Positions 55,682-64,000 of a stretch of DNA of 64,000 bases are shown here, piece after piece (positions within the stretch are counted from its first letter, which is position 1; each line of letters begins with the position of its first letter). The stretch comes from Phycisphaerae bacterium (GTDB lineage Bacteria > Planctomycetota > Phycisphaerae > UBA1845), in NCBI GenBank assembly GCA_022072505.1, contig JAJVHU010000039.1:1-64000 (forward strand), written 5' to 3'. The notes beneath the pieces were generated by a model that had not been told where the DNA came from, did not search any database, and worked only from the letters and a program-made list of their open reading frames with translations. A program made the translations under genes and the position numbers.

Positions 55682-57193
55682 ATGAAACGAGCACAAGGGG
55701 CGGCGGGGATCTTGATGACGCTTGCGGCGATCGGCGCGGCAAGCGCGGACGGAATCGAGGCGTACACGGAGATTCCGGGCGTTCGTGAATTCAACGGACA
55801 ATTGATCGTTCGGCCGATTCAGGTCGTTCAAGACGGGAGTTTGAACGTTGCGGAACAGGAAGCGCTCGTTCAGGACGCCGCGGCGCGAGCGATGATCGCG
55901 GAGTATGCGATCCTCGAATACGTTCCGCAAACGGACGAGTACATTATCGAGGTCGGCATCGGGCTGGAGAATGAAGTGTCGCAGCGTCTGATGGCCTCGG
56001 GCAATTATCAGTACGCCGAGCCCAACTGGACGGTGTACCCGATCGGTTGTCCGAACGACTCGCGGTTCAGTTCGCAGTGGCATCACGGAGCGTCGAAGCT
56101 GGAGTCGTGCGCGGCGTGGGATCTGTGGACGGGCACGCCGACGACCACGGTGGGCATCTGCGACACGGGCGTGCGGACGACGCACGAGGATCTGCTCCTG
56201 AACCGTCGCGAGGGTTACAACGCCGTGGACCGGCAGTGGGAGTCCAACGGCGGTCAGATCAACGACATCAACGGTCACGGCACCGCCACCACGGGCTGCG
56301 CGGCCGCCAACGGAAACAACGGCCGCGGAGTCAGCGGGCTCGGCTGGAACCTCAGTCACCGGATGATGCGGGTCAGCAATTCCAGCGGCGGAAGCTCGTC
56401 GCTTTCCACGCTGCAACACGCGGCGCGGACGTCGATCGAGGCCGGCGACAAGGCCGCCAACGTCAGCTACAGCGGCGTGGACAGCAACTCCAACCTCACG
56501 ACCGCGACCTACATCAAGTCGATCGGCGGACTGCTGGTCTGGGCGGCCGGCAATGAAGGCCGCAACCTGACCCTCAGCAGCCGCGACAACGACGACATTA
56601 TCGTCGTCGGCGCAACCAACAGCGGCGACAGCAAGCCGAACTGGTCCAACTTCGGCGTGATGGTGGACGTCGTCGCCCCGGGCGACAACGTGTTCACCAC
56701 CTGCGCCAGCAGCAACACCTGCTACGGCGGCGCCAGCGGAACCAGTTTCTCCGCGCCGTTGACGGCCGGACTGATCGGACTGCTGTGGGACAAGAACCTG
56801 GCGATGACGCCGGACACGGTCGAGAACATCCTCAAGCAGGGCGTGGACGACCTGGGAACCTCCGGTCCCGACAACACCTACGGGTACGGTCGGATCAACG
56901 CCTTCCAGAGTCTCTCGCTGGTCGGCGGCGGCGGAGATATCTGCGATCGCATTAAGAAGCACAACTTCAAGTGCCGGTCGAACGGCGCGTTGAAGGGCAA
57001 GGTCATCTTCAAGGACAACAGCTTCGACGGTCAGACGATCACCGTGACGATCGACGGCTCGACCCCGCTTCAGATCGTGGTCAACGGCGACCGCGCGCCG
57101 TACAATATCTGCTGCTACGCCGCGGGGAATCACACGGCGTCGCTGACCTCGCCGAACTGTCCGGACTTCGACAAGTCGGCGTCCTGTCCGTAA
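55682..57193 (+). CDS. Secreted subtilisin-family (S8) serine protease
   Basis: 503 residues from ATG 55682 (AGGAGGG 6 bp upstream). Signal peptide about 1-23; a propeptide-like region to about residue 120; then the S8 catalytic domain with triad D161 (CDTGVR), H199 (NGHGT), S355 (GTSFSAP) and the oxyanion N291 (AAGNEG). A C-terminal domain of about 83 residues (421-503: CDRIKKHNFKCRSNG ... NCPDFDKSASCP) resembles the C-terminal domain of the two Kelch proteins. Extracellular proteolysis is expected; substrate unknown. Confidence 0.93.
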   Translation: MKRAQGAAGILMTLAAIGAASADGIEAYTEIPGVREFNGQLIVRPIQVVQDGSLNVAEQEALVQDAAARAMIAEYAILEYVPQTDEYIIEVGIGLENEVSQRLMASGNYQYAEPNWTVYPIGCPNDSRFSSQWHHGASKLESCAAWDLWTGTPTTTVGICDTGVRTTHEDLLLNRREGYNAVDRQWESNGGQINDINGHGTATTGCAAANGNNGRGVSGLGWNLSHRMMRVSNSSGGSSSLSTLQHAARTSIEAGDKAANVSYSGVDSNSNLTTATYIKSIGGLLVWAAGNEGRNLTLSSRDNDDIIVVGATNSGDSKPNWSNFGVMVDVVAPGDNVFTTCASSNTCYGGASGTSFSAPLTAGLIGLLWDKNLAMTPDTVENILKQGVDDLGTSGPDNTYGYGRINAFQSLSLVGGGGDICDRIKKHNFKCRSNGALKGKVIFKDNSFDGQTITVTIDGSTPLQIVVNGDRAPYNICCYAAGNHTASLTSPNCPDFDKSASCP

Positions 57194-57240
57194 AGACCGG
57201 CGCGAACCGGCGTCAGCCGGACGAACGTGAATGCATGCTC

Positions 57241-57279
57241 GGGCCGCGCGTTCGCAAGGGCGCGCGGCCCGGTTGCGTT
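57241..57279. terminator. Terminator-like hairpin between convergent genes
   Basis: GGGCCGCGCG (57241-57250) and CGCGCGGCCC (57261-57270) form a perfect 10-bp stem, loop TTCGCAAGGG. The tail (GGTTGCGTT) is only weakly T-rich. It could serve both flanking genes. Confidence 0.55.
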
Positions 57280-57348
57280 ACAATGATGCAACAAGGGGGC
57301 CCGGCGCGGACCGGAAGTCCGCGATCCAACCGGCGCGGAAGGCCGCGC

Positions 57349-58434
57349 TCAGCGCCCGGCGATCCACTCATCGAGGCGACGGCGGGCTTCGCTGTCGGGA
57401 AACTGCGTCGGCGGGTGCTTCATGCAGACGGCGGATGGCGCCTCCAGCGGACCGGCCACCCCGCGGTCCAGAGCGAGCTTCGCGCAGCGGATCGCGTCGA
57501 TCGCCACTCCGGCGCTGTTCGGCGAGTCCTCGACGCTCAGACGCAGCTCCAGATGCATCGGGACGTCGCCCCACCCGCGCCACTCCATCCGGATGAAGCA
57601 GACCTTGTTGTCCTTCTGCCACGCCACGTAGTCGCTCGGCCCGATGTGGATCGACTCCGCCTCCAGCGGAACGTCGAGCTGCGACTGCACCGACTCGGTC
57701 TTCGAGATGCGCTTCGACGCCAGCCGGGCGCGGTCGAGCATGTTCAGAAAATCCGTGTTGCCGCCGGTGTTGAGCTGGTACGTGCGCTCAAGGCGCACGC
57801 CGCGCTCGCTCATCAGACGCGCCAGCGCCCGATGCACGATCGTCGCCCCGAGCTGGCTCTTGATGTCGTCGCCGACCACCGGCAGCCCCCGCTCCGCGAA
57901 AGCCCGACTCCACTCCGGGTGCGACGCGATGAACACGGGGACGCAGTTGACGAACGCCGTGCCGGCGTCGAGCGCCGCCTGCGCGTAGTGATAGACGGCG
58001 TCCCGCGACCCGACGGGCAGGTAGCAGACGAGCACGTCGGCGCGAACGCCGCGCAGCGCCTCGGCGACGTCGCACGGCGCCTCGTCGGCGGGCTGGAACG
58101 TCCGCTCAGGCGGATACTCGGTCATATGCGGCGCGACGCCGTCGAGAACCGGCCCCATCCGGACGGTCACGCCGTAGTGGGGCAGGTCCGGCTGAAACAC
58201 CACCGTGCAGTTCGGCGGGGCGAAAGCGGCGCGCTCCAGCGGCTGCCCGACCTTGCGACGGTCGATGTCGAACGCCGCGACGACCTCGATGTCCTCAAGA
58301 CGGTAACCGCCGATGACCGGATGCATCAGTCCCGCCGTGTCCTGGTCCGCGTTCCGGCGGTAATACTCAAGCCCCTGAAGCAAGGAGCCGGCGCAATTGC
58401 CCACGCCCGCGATCGCCAGTCTGATCGCCTTCAT
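57349..58434 (-). CDS. ino1: Inositol-3-phosphate synthase
   Basis: 361 residues. The NAD-binding start GVGNCAGSLLQGLEYY, FDIDRRKVG, GDDIKSQLGATIVHRAL, QLNTGGNTDFLNM, and SKTESVQSQL are the family signatures of the short bacterial/archaeal type. It converts glucose 6-phosphate to inositol phosphate, used for phospholipids or osmolytes. No inositol lipid gene is nearby. Divergent from prepilin 2. Confidence 0.95.
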   Translation of the reverse strand: MKAIRLAIAGVGNCAGSLLQGLEYYRRNADQDTAGLMHPVIGGYRLEDIEVVAAFDIDRRKVGQPLERAAFAPPNCTVVFQPDLPHYGVTVRMGPVLDGVAPHMTEYPPERTFQPADEAPCDVAEALRGVRADVLVCYLPVGSRDAVYHYAQAALDAGTAFVNCVPVFIASHPEWSRAFAERGLPVVGDDIKSQLGATIVHRALARLMSERGVRLERTYQLNTGGNTDFLNMLDRARLASKRISKTESVQSQLDVPLEAESIHIGPSDYVAWQKDNKVCFIRMEWRGWGDVPMHLELRLSVEDSPNSAGVAIDAIRCAKLALDRGVAGPLEAPSAVCMKHPPTQFPDSEARRRLDEWIAGR

Positions 58435-58668
58435 GCATGACCCCCGGATTCAATCCGCAGACCGTCTTCCCGTGTCCCGGACGGCCTGTTTACATGGTCT
58501 TAATCATTCCTTGAAGTCCGGGCAAGATTTTTGTGATCCGCAGACGGGAGCCCGGACGCGGTTTTCCGGGTCCGCAGGCTGTCGGCGGGAATCCAGCCGG
58601 GGGCGGACCGCGTAATACGGCGGGCGGACGGGACGGCGGCGTCCTGGAACGCCTCGTGGAGGGTTCTC

Positions 58669-59577
58669 ATGCGCGGCGGCAATTTCGTTCGGCGGTCCGG
58701 GTTCACCTTGATTGAACTTCTCGTCGTCATCGCCATCCTCGCCCTGCTGATCAGCCTTCTCCTGCCCGCGCTCTCCCGGGCGCGGGACGGGGCAAAGACC
58801 GCCTCCTGCCTCGCCCATCAGCGCCAGATCGGGCTGGCCGCCCGCATGTACATGGACGACTACGGCGGACAGATGTTTCATCATCACGAAGGCTGGGTGC
58901 TCGACGACGGCACGCAGCTCGACGAACTGCCTGAAACGATCGAAGAATGCGAGGGCGGCGGCTTCGGAAACAGCCACGCCGAGAAACCGTGGGTCATCTT
59001 CTTCCAGCCCTACCTTGGCAGCCGGGAGGTCGGCTTCTGCCCGGCGGACCCGACGGATCGCTCACGCAAGCCGGCGATCACGCTCGAGGATTACAACGGC
59101 GCCATCGAGCACGTGGACGACGAACTCCCACCCGACAGCGAGCAGGCGATCGCCGAGCGCGAGCGCCTCACGATGGTCAGCTACCTCCTCAACTCCGTCT
59201 TCACCCATCGCTCCGCCCGCTACGCCCTTGAAGGGGCGCTGCACGGCTTCGCCATCGACAGCCGCCTCATCAACGTGAACCCCGATCTCGTCATGTTCTC
59301 CGAGCGCAACAGCGAGGCGATGAATGCCGAGGGCAACGAGGAATACGGCAGCGTCAACCAGGACGACTATGACACGTGGGCGGGCGAGTCGGCGCTGGTC
59401 CGCTGGGGCGAGGGCGACTTCGGCGATGAAGGCTGGATCCGCTACGACCGCCACCGAGGCCGGGCGAACTACGTCTTCCTCGACGGCCACGGCGAAACAC
59501 GCGGGTGGCGCGACGTCCGTCGCGAGCAATTCCCCGACCGCCGCGTCCGACGGGAGTTGGAAAACCCGCCGCGATAG
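58669..59577 (+). CDS. Prepilin-like secreted protein 2
   Basis: 302 residues from ATG 58669 (GGAGGG 6 bp upstream). Short basic leader [11 protein letters not shown] then [16 protein letters not shown], the prepilin peptidase site and helix. The C-terminal part ends [16 protein letters not shown], the DGH motif of the planctomycete pilin-like family. It is not closely similar to the protein at 37745 outside these two motifs. Confidence 0.9.
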   Translation: MRGGNFVRRSGFTLIELLVVIAILALLISLLLPALSRARDGAKTASCLAHQRQIGLAARMYMDDYGGQMFHHHEGWVLDDGTQLDELPETIEECEGGGFGNSHAEKPWVIFFQPYLGSREVGFCPADPTDRSRKPAITLEDYNGAIEHVDDELPPDSEQAIAERERLTMVSYLLNSVFTHRSARYALEGALHGFAIDSRLINVNPDLVMFSERNSEAMNAEGNEEYGSVNQDDYDTWAGESALVRWGEGDFGDEGWIRYDRHRGRANYVFLDGHGETRGWRDVRREQFPDRRVRRELENPPR

Positions 59578-59598
59578 CGGTAGCGATTCTCCCCCCAA

Positions 59599-59659
59599 CA
59601 GTCCGTTGAAAAAGGGTAACGCCTCCCTCCGGGACGCGCTACCCTTTTTCAACGGACTG
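59599..59659. repeat. Perfect 20-bp inverted repeat, terminator or MITE-like
   Basis: CAGTCCGTTG plus AAAAAGGGTA (59599-59618) and its exact complement (59640-59659) enclose 21 bp. It starts 22 bp after the prepilin 2 stop, so it can act as a terminator with A- and T-rich arms, but the perfect long arms are also what a miniature transposon hairpin would show. Confidence 0.8.
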
Positions 59660-59934
59660 ATAGGGGTTGCGTAAGGGGCGATCGCGTCGCCGTACGATTT
59701 TTGGAAGGGGGTAACAAAAGCCTTGACTTCTTCGCACGGGCGTGTATGATCGGCGGCCGCGGATCGCATTTGTGTGGCGGAAGTCATGCGTGCGACGTGA
59801 GAGATCGGATCCGGGTGGCGGGTCGGATTCGTGGCGCGGATCGGATTCGGAGGAAGCCTTGCGCTCCATATCGGGCGCGCGAGGGCGGCTCCTTTTTTGA
59901 TGCGTAGCGACAAAGCCTCGGAGGAGGGGGAAAG

Positions 59935-59972
59935 AAGAACGCTTCCTGACGGGCGCGGCTCGGTTTTGAAAC
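59935..59972 (-). repeat. Dispersed 38-bp repeat, copy B
   Basis: Reverse complement of 19095-19132 with one difference in 38 bp. It lies 23 bp before the minisatellite. Confidence 0.85.
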
Positions 59973-59995
59973 CGCGTTGAGGTTCCCGACATTTT

Positions 59996-60125
59996 GATGT
60001 CCCACGATGTCCCACGATGTCCCACGATGTCCCACGATGTCCCACGATGTCCCACGATGTCCCACGATGTCCCACGATGTCCCACGATGTCCCACGATGT
60101 CCCACGATGTCCCACGATGTCCCAG
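59996..60125. repeat. 10-bp minisatellite, 12 perfect copies plus one variant
   Basis: GATGTCCCAC is repeated 12 times without a change (59996-60115), followed by GATGTCCCAG (60116-60125). The heptamer ATGTCCC then recurs at 60134, 60144, 60152 and 60176 with irregular spacing. The reverse complement unit is GTGGGACATC. Confidence 0.97.
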
Positions 60126-60361
60126 ATTTTTCGATGTCCCGTTATGTCCCTATGTCCCAGACCCGGAGGTCAACCATGTCCCATGTCGATTTCAGGTGCA
60201 ACGGCGGCCTGAGCGTTATGCATAACCAATTCGAGCGCGGCTCTCGGGGGTCGGCCGGCATGCCGGATCTGAAGTATCCGCCACGCTCGAGCGAACGCAG
60301 GTCAGTCTTTTTCCGACAAGCCGGGCAGGCTTACCCTATTCAGAAGAAGAGGGAGAACGGC

Positions 60362-63300
60362 ATGGGTCGATTGCTCTGTTCACTCGACTTGAACCGGAGG
60401 AAGAACTGCGCCGGGCATTGGGATGCCGTCTCGGGATCCCGACGCGGCAACCCCGAGGTTCTCCAGGCCGGCGCATCCCGGGCGGCGCGCCTAAGGCCCG
60501 GCGATCGCAGGCGTCTGTGCAGGGGTGCTATGCAACCTCTCATGCTCGTCTTATTCCTCGCGCTGCATTCCGCCGCAACGGCTGCCGGCGTTGAAGAATG
60601 CAGAGCCTTCTGCGGATTATCCCGCTCCGACCCGTGTGAACCATACTCTTCGGAAGATCCCGCCATCGGGTTGCACCGGTTCGACCTGAGCGTGGGGTAT
60701 GGCCCGCCTGAATACCTGCCTCCATCAGCCGACATTCTGTCGAGTTCGTCGCCCCTGATTCCGCGCGGCGCCTTCGCCGCCGCCCGTGGTCCGAACGTCT
60801 TCCCCAGTCGGATGACGCACGGGGTTGTGGATCTGGTCACGGGGCTGCCGATGATTCAAGCCGTCGATTTTGAGCTTCCCTTCGGAGGGGCCGTGTTCCG
60901 GCATGTGCGGACGTTTTCAGCGGACTTCGACGCCAATTACACGCTCGTCGGAGGGGCGCCTCTGGAGAACCTCAGTGTGACCCGCTGGGACTTGAACGGG
61001 CGCGGCTGGATGATGAGCGAGCAACCGTTCCTGCTGATCGACGCCGAGTACGCCTGGATGGACGCTCCCCAGCGGCGATGCGTCATGATCGTCGATTCGT
61101 TCCATTCGATTCCGTTCCTCTACGACGAGAACCAGGAGAAGCACATTGCTCCGCCGTGGTTCGACGCGGTGTTCTCCGATAATGGCCCCCAGGCGCCGGA
61201 CAATCGCCCGTCGGAGTTCTACGTCTGGCTGCATCGCGGCCAGGTCAAATACACCTTTACAGCCAATTACACGGACTTTGAAGATCTGGACGGAAATCCC
61301 CGAGAGGATCCCTACTACGGCCTGGTCACCAGGATCGAGGACCGGCACGGCAACGCGGTCGAGTATGAATACTGTGCGCCAGTAGCATCAGAATACTACA
61401 ACGACGCGTATGAGACCGATTGCTGCCGGATCGAATGCAGGCAACAAGGGCAGCTTAAGGCCGTCCGGCTGCGCACCGCAGGCACGTCGAGCCAGGCCGG
61501 CAGCGTCGCGTGGACGCTTCTGTACACCTATCGTTCGTACGGACCGCCCGGGGTGGAACAGGACGTTTTTGAAGTCAAGCGGTTCGTCCACTCGATCCAC
61601 GTCTACGCCGGGAACGTCGCCTCGCCGGAGTCGTGCATGACGATCCTGGATTACTTCGATAATGACGAGACGACCGGTCCCTTCTGCGGCGCTGAGTCGC
61701 TTGACGAGGTCGACGCGCTTGATCATGAGGATCTGCCGACCGGATGGGTGACGCAGGCGCGCTATACCTATCAGGGCTATGGGTTCGGATGCAATCTCTT
61801 CGATGAGCGGGAATGTTATTATGGCGACCTTTTTCGCTGTGCGCCGGCCTTCGTAGAGTGCTCGACCGACCCTGCGCCCGGGAACCCTCCCATCGACGGG
61901 TTCCTCGCGAAAGCGACCGTACAGCGTGCAGCGGAGATTGGATCGGCCCCGCCCGAACCGATGCATACGCTGTATTTCTATGAAGTCACGGGTGGGAGCT
62001 CATGGCCGGACAACTCCGGCTTCGGGGGTTATGCGGCAGTTCCATTGGTGTCGGAGGTCTACGAACCGGATACGGTTGCGCGCCTTAAGGCCTTGACGGA
62101 CCTGAGCGCCAATGAGCTTCTCGACGTGACGCGGGATACCCCCATTACGGTCCCGGCGCAGACGGAGACGGTGCCATTTGCGGACTTCGCGGACCTGACG
62201 ATCGGATACAATTGCATCGACGGGTTCAACGTGTATCCGTACGATTGCGAGACCTGTGGTAGTGAGGAGGGATGCCAGAATTGCCGGGAGACGGGAACCT
62301 GCGGCGGGATTGAGGATTATTTTGTCGAAGACTATCTCTTCAGCGATCCCGAGCGGACCTGGATACTCCGTCACAACGTCACACACCTGGTGGATCGCCG
62401 AGCCGACAGCCCGACAATGGGCGACTTCAGTTTTTATTTCTTTCTGACCGGTCCGCCATGCACAAGTGCGTTCGGCGCGCCCGACGGCGGCGGGCTCGGG
62501 CAGATGGGCTATTACCCGCACCTGCTTCCTTACGGCGTTCGGAACGATTGTCATTCAGGTCAGAACCCCAATCAATCAGGTCTGGAGACGCCGGTGCTGG
62601 CGGTGATCGTGGATCACGTCGATGGGGACTGGAATGCGTACGACCCCGACGAGGATGAAGGCGTCAAGTTGCGGCGCCTGATCGAGTTCAATCGTGCCGG
62701 GTTCCCCCTCTTTGAGCAAGCCTGGGAGTTCACCGAGGAGGGCCAGCAGACCGTCGCATATTCGGGCTACCGCGAGACGCGATGGTACGATTTTAATGAG
62801 GATCCGGAGGGAGATAACTTCGGATACCTGCTCGAAATCCGCAGCACGGGGTGGAACTCGGAGGCCAATCAACAGGGGCAGGAGACGGACCCGGCGGACG
62901 AGGGACTCATCCGCGTCTTCGCCTACGAAGACTCGGAGGGGACGCGAGAAGACGGGCGCCTGACCGAAGTTGAAGCGGTGGGCGTCAAGCGCGGAACCGA
63001 CGGCGACCCGCTGTGGCTCAGTCGGATTGATCGGGAGAATGAGGATCAGCCGGACCTTGTGACGTCCGAGGTGAGTTTCCCGGAGCCGGTGGTCGGCGAC
63101 TACTCCACCGCGGACGGGGACGTTACGGAGTATGTTTATGAGTTCTACGATCTGGAGAACCGCGCGGACCACGAGCAACCGGTCAAATCGCGCGGGGTCG
63201 TCGGACCGGCGGCCCGGCTCAGCGCGTCCGACCCGACGCCGTATCACGCCGTGGAGCGCGCCTTTTACAACGAAGACGGGAACCTCCTCTGGCAGGGAAT

Positions 63301-64000
63301 GGGAAGCCTCGAAGACCCTCAAAGTCCGGGGTCGGGCGATTGGGACGAATTCTATCTCGTTCATAACGAGGTCGATGACAACGGCCTGGTGATCTGTCAG
63401 ACGACGGATCATTCGGGGCAGGATGCGCCATCCGGCTGGACGCGGATCTCGCCGATCGGGTTGCCCGCGCTGGCATACACCACGGAATACACCTACGACG
63501 AATGGTTCAGGCCGCTGACCGTGCTGTTTCCCAATGGCCGGCAACGCCATCACTTCTACGGGTATGACGAGGACGGCAACACGGTCCGTCGGGTTTATCA
63601 CGATTTGAAAGAGGATGGCGGCAACTGGGAGGCCTTGTCGCCCGCGGAAATCTCCACGTATGACGGCGGCCGCCTGATCAAGACCGAGAAGGTGAAGCTC
63701 CCGTCGCTGGAGAGCCCGCCTGACGGAACAGAGACCTACTCGCAAACGAATGTCCTTGCGACGCTCACCCCCGAGTACGACAACCAGGGACGCCTCGTCG
63801 GCATGGAGGGCGAATCCGAAGGGGAGTCCATCGAGGCGGCGATCAGCTACGACGGTTTCGGAGCCGTCGTGCGCCAGCAGGATCCGGCCGGCACGCTCAC
63901 GCGGCATACGTACGACAGTCGCGGCCGTCTGGAGCGAACGTTCCGCGGGACCAGGGACTTGCACTGGTTCTGGAACAATGTGCCCTACGGCGATCCCACG
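60362..64000 (+). CDS. Large secreted RHS/YD-repeat-type protein, 5' part
   Basis: At least 1213 codons, running off the right edge. GAGGGAG (60349-60355) precedes ATG 60362. ATG 60530, with AGGGG just upstream, would instead put the signal peptide MQPLMLVLFLALHSAATAAG at the very N-terminus and is a serious alternative. A GVVDLVTGLPMIQAVDFELP segment followed by FRHVRTFSADFD matches the N-terminal region of RHS proteins. Later come typical tyrosine-rich repeats (YGLVTRIEDRHGNAVEYEY, YTTEYTYDEWFRPL, AISYDGFGAVVRQQDPAG, RHTYDSRGRLERTFRG). Cys clusters (CETCGSEEGCQNCRETGTC) are unusual. Such proteins form large beta-barrel shells that can carry C-terminal toxins; the C-terminus is not visible. 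Confidence 0.85.
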   Translation, partial: MGRLLCSLDLNRRKNCAGHWDAVSGSRRGNPEVLQAGASRAARLRPGDRRRLCRGAMQPLMLVLFLALHSAATAAGVEECRAFCGLSRSDPCEPYSSEDPAIGLHRFDLSVGYGPPEYLPPSADILSSSSPLIPRGAFAAARGPNVFPSRMTHGVVDLVTGLPMIQAVDFELPFGGAVFRHVRTFSADFDANYTLVGGAPLENLSVTRWDLNGRGWMMSEQPFLLIDAEYAWMDAPQRRCVMIVDSFHSIPFLYDENQEKHIAPPWFDAVFSDNGPQAPDNRPSEFYVWLHRGQVKYTFTANYTDFEDLDGNPREDPYYGLVTRIEDRHGNAVEYEYCAPVASEYYNDAYETDCCRIECRQQGQLKAVRLRTAGTSSQAGSVAWTLLYTYRSYGPPGVEQDVFEVKRFVHSIHVYAGNVASPESCMTILDYFDNDETTGPFCGAESLDEVDALDHEDLPTGWVTQARYTYQGYGFGCNLFDERECYYGDLFRCAPAFVECSTDPAPGNPPIDGFLAKATVQRAAEIGSAPPEPMHTLYFYEVTGGSSWPDNSGFGGYAAVPLVSEVYEPDTVARLKALTDLSANELLDVTRDTPITVPAQTETVPFADFADLTIGYNCIDGFNVYPYDCETCGSEEGCQNCRETGTCGGIEDYFVEDYLFSDPERTWILRHNVTHLVDRRADSPTMGDFSFYFFLTGPPCTSAFGAPDGGGLGQMGYYPHLLPYGVRNDCHSGQNPNQSGLETPVLAVIVDHVDGDWNAYDPDEDEGVKLRRLIEFNRAGFPLFEQAWEFTEEGQQTVAYSGYRETRWYDFNEDPEGDNFGYLLEIRSTGWNSEANQQGQETDPADEGLIRVFAYEDSEGTREDGRLTEVEAVGVKRGTDGDPLWLSRIDRENEDQPDLVTSEVSFPEPVVGDYSTADGDVTEYVYEFYDLENRADHEQPVKSRGVVGPAARLSASDPTPYHAVERAFYNEDGNLLWQGMGSLEDPQSPGSGDWDEFYLVHNEVDDNGLVICQTTDHSGQDAPSGWTRISPIGLPALAYTTEYTYDEWFRPLTVLFPNGRQRHHFYGYDEDGNTVRRVYHDLKEDGGNWEALSPAEISTYDGGRLIKTEKVKLPSLESPPDGTETYSQTNVLATLTPEYDNQGRLVGMEGESEGESIEAAISYDGFGAVVRQQDPAGTLTRHTYDSRGRLERTFRGTRDLHWFWNNVPYGDPT

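Larger units (their letters stand above)
59578..60361. other. 784-bp repeat-rich intergenic region
   Basis: It holds, in order, a perfect 20-bp inverted repeat, GC-rich filler with GGATCGGAT/GGGTCGGAT-like short repeats (59806-59850), copy B of the 38-bp dispersed repeat, a 10-bp minisatellite, and about 170 bp before the next gene. Reading frames through the minisatellite are artefacts of its period. Confidence 0.7.

Noticed and set aside
59784-60225. Repetitive protein frames GHRGTSWDIV and MSHDVPRCPT
   Set aside because: They are translations of the 10-bp minisatellite and have no credible ribosome site or flanking coding sequence.

Overview
The window looks like a chromosomal segment of a GC-rich planctomycete (Planctomycetota, possibly Phycisphaerae-like). 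The evidence is a set of families that occur together in that phylum: formylglycine-type and related sulfatases, a DUF1549/DUF1553 protein with an internal CxxCH haem motif, two prepilin-like proteins with the [12 protein letters not shown] leader and a C-terminal DG(H) tail, DUF1573, DUF362 with a Tat signal, proton-oligopeptide transporters, and many short intergenic inverted repeats. No tRNA or rRNA was recognised.

Layout. 1-1.9 kb: 3'-truncated secreted sulfatase. 2.1-6.6 kb: two tandem secreted Kelch-type beta-propeller proteins that share a nearly identical 3' block of about 0.9 kb. 6.6-7.0 kb: a WD40 remnant broken by a 13-bp tandem duplication. 7.3-9.3 kb: a compact RuvC/zinc-ribbon nuclease of the TnpB/Cas12 type, followed by a structured gap with an anti-repeat-like segment and then a CRISPR array of five 36-bp repeats and four 30-bp spacers. 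No cas1, cas2 or cas4 and no tnpA is visible. This minimal type V-like locus is the most interesting system in the window. 9.5-20.8 kb: membrane glycosyltransferase, alpha/beta hydrolase, two tandem POT-type transporters, small membrane proteins, a secreted propeller-like protein and an SGNH hydrolase. 21-23.5 kb: a stretch that looks lower in GC, with a secreted protein, a STAS protein, a parS-like site, parB (no parA beside it) and mobA.

23.6-36 kb: DUF1573 protein, a large unassigned protein, an apparent mrdA-rodA-histidine kinase operon (cell elongation), a phosphodiesterase and a UDP-sugar pyrophosphorylase. 36-44 kb: DUF362, prepilin 1 behind a long gene-free leader, a SpoIIE-type phosphatase, DUF1549/DUF1553 and a sulfatase-like hydrolase without the formylglycine cysteine. 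44.4-55.2 kb: housekeeping core ribH-nusB-ftsY-aminotransferase, a secreted protein, psd, then dnaA-dnaN-DUF721-gyrB. That gene order is typical of a region near oriC.

55.7-64 kb: secreted subtilisin-like protease, inositol-phosphate synthase, prepilin 2, a repeat-rich gap with a perfect 20-bp inverted repeat and a 10-bp minisatellite (12 perfect units), and the 5' part of a large secreted RHS/YD-type protein that runs off the right edge. Functionally the window mixes chromosome replication and segregation (dnaA, dnaN, gyrB, parB/parS), cell-wall elongation (mrdA, rodA), nucleotide-sugar and inositol metabolism, a secreted hydrolase and surface-protein repertoire, and one compact candidate immunity system.
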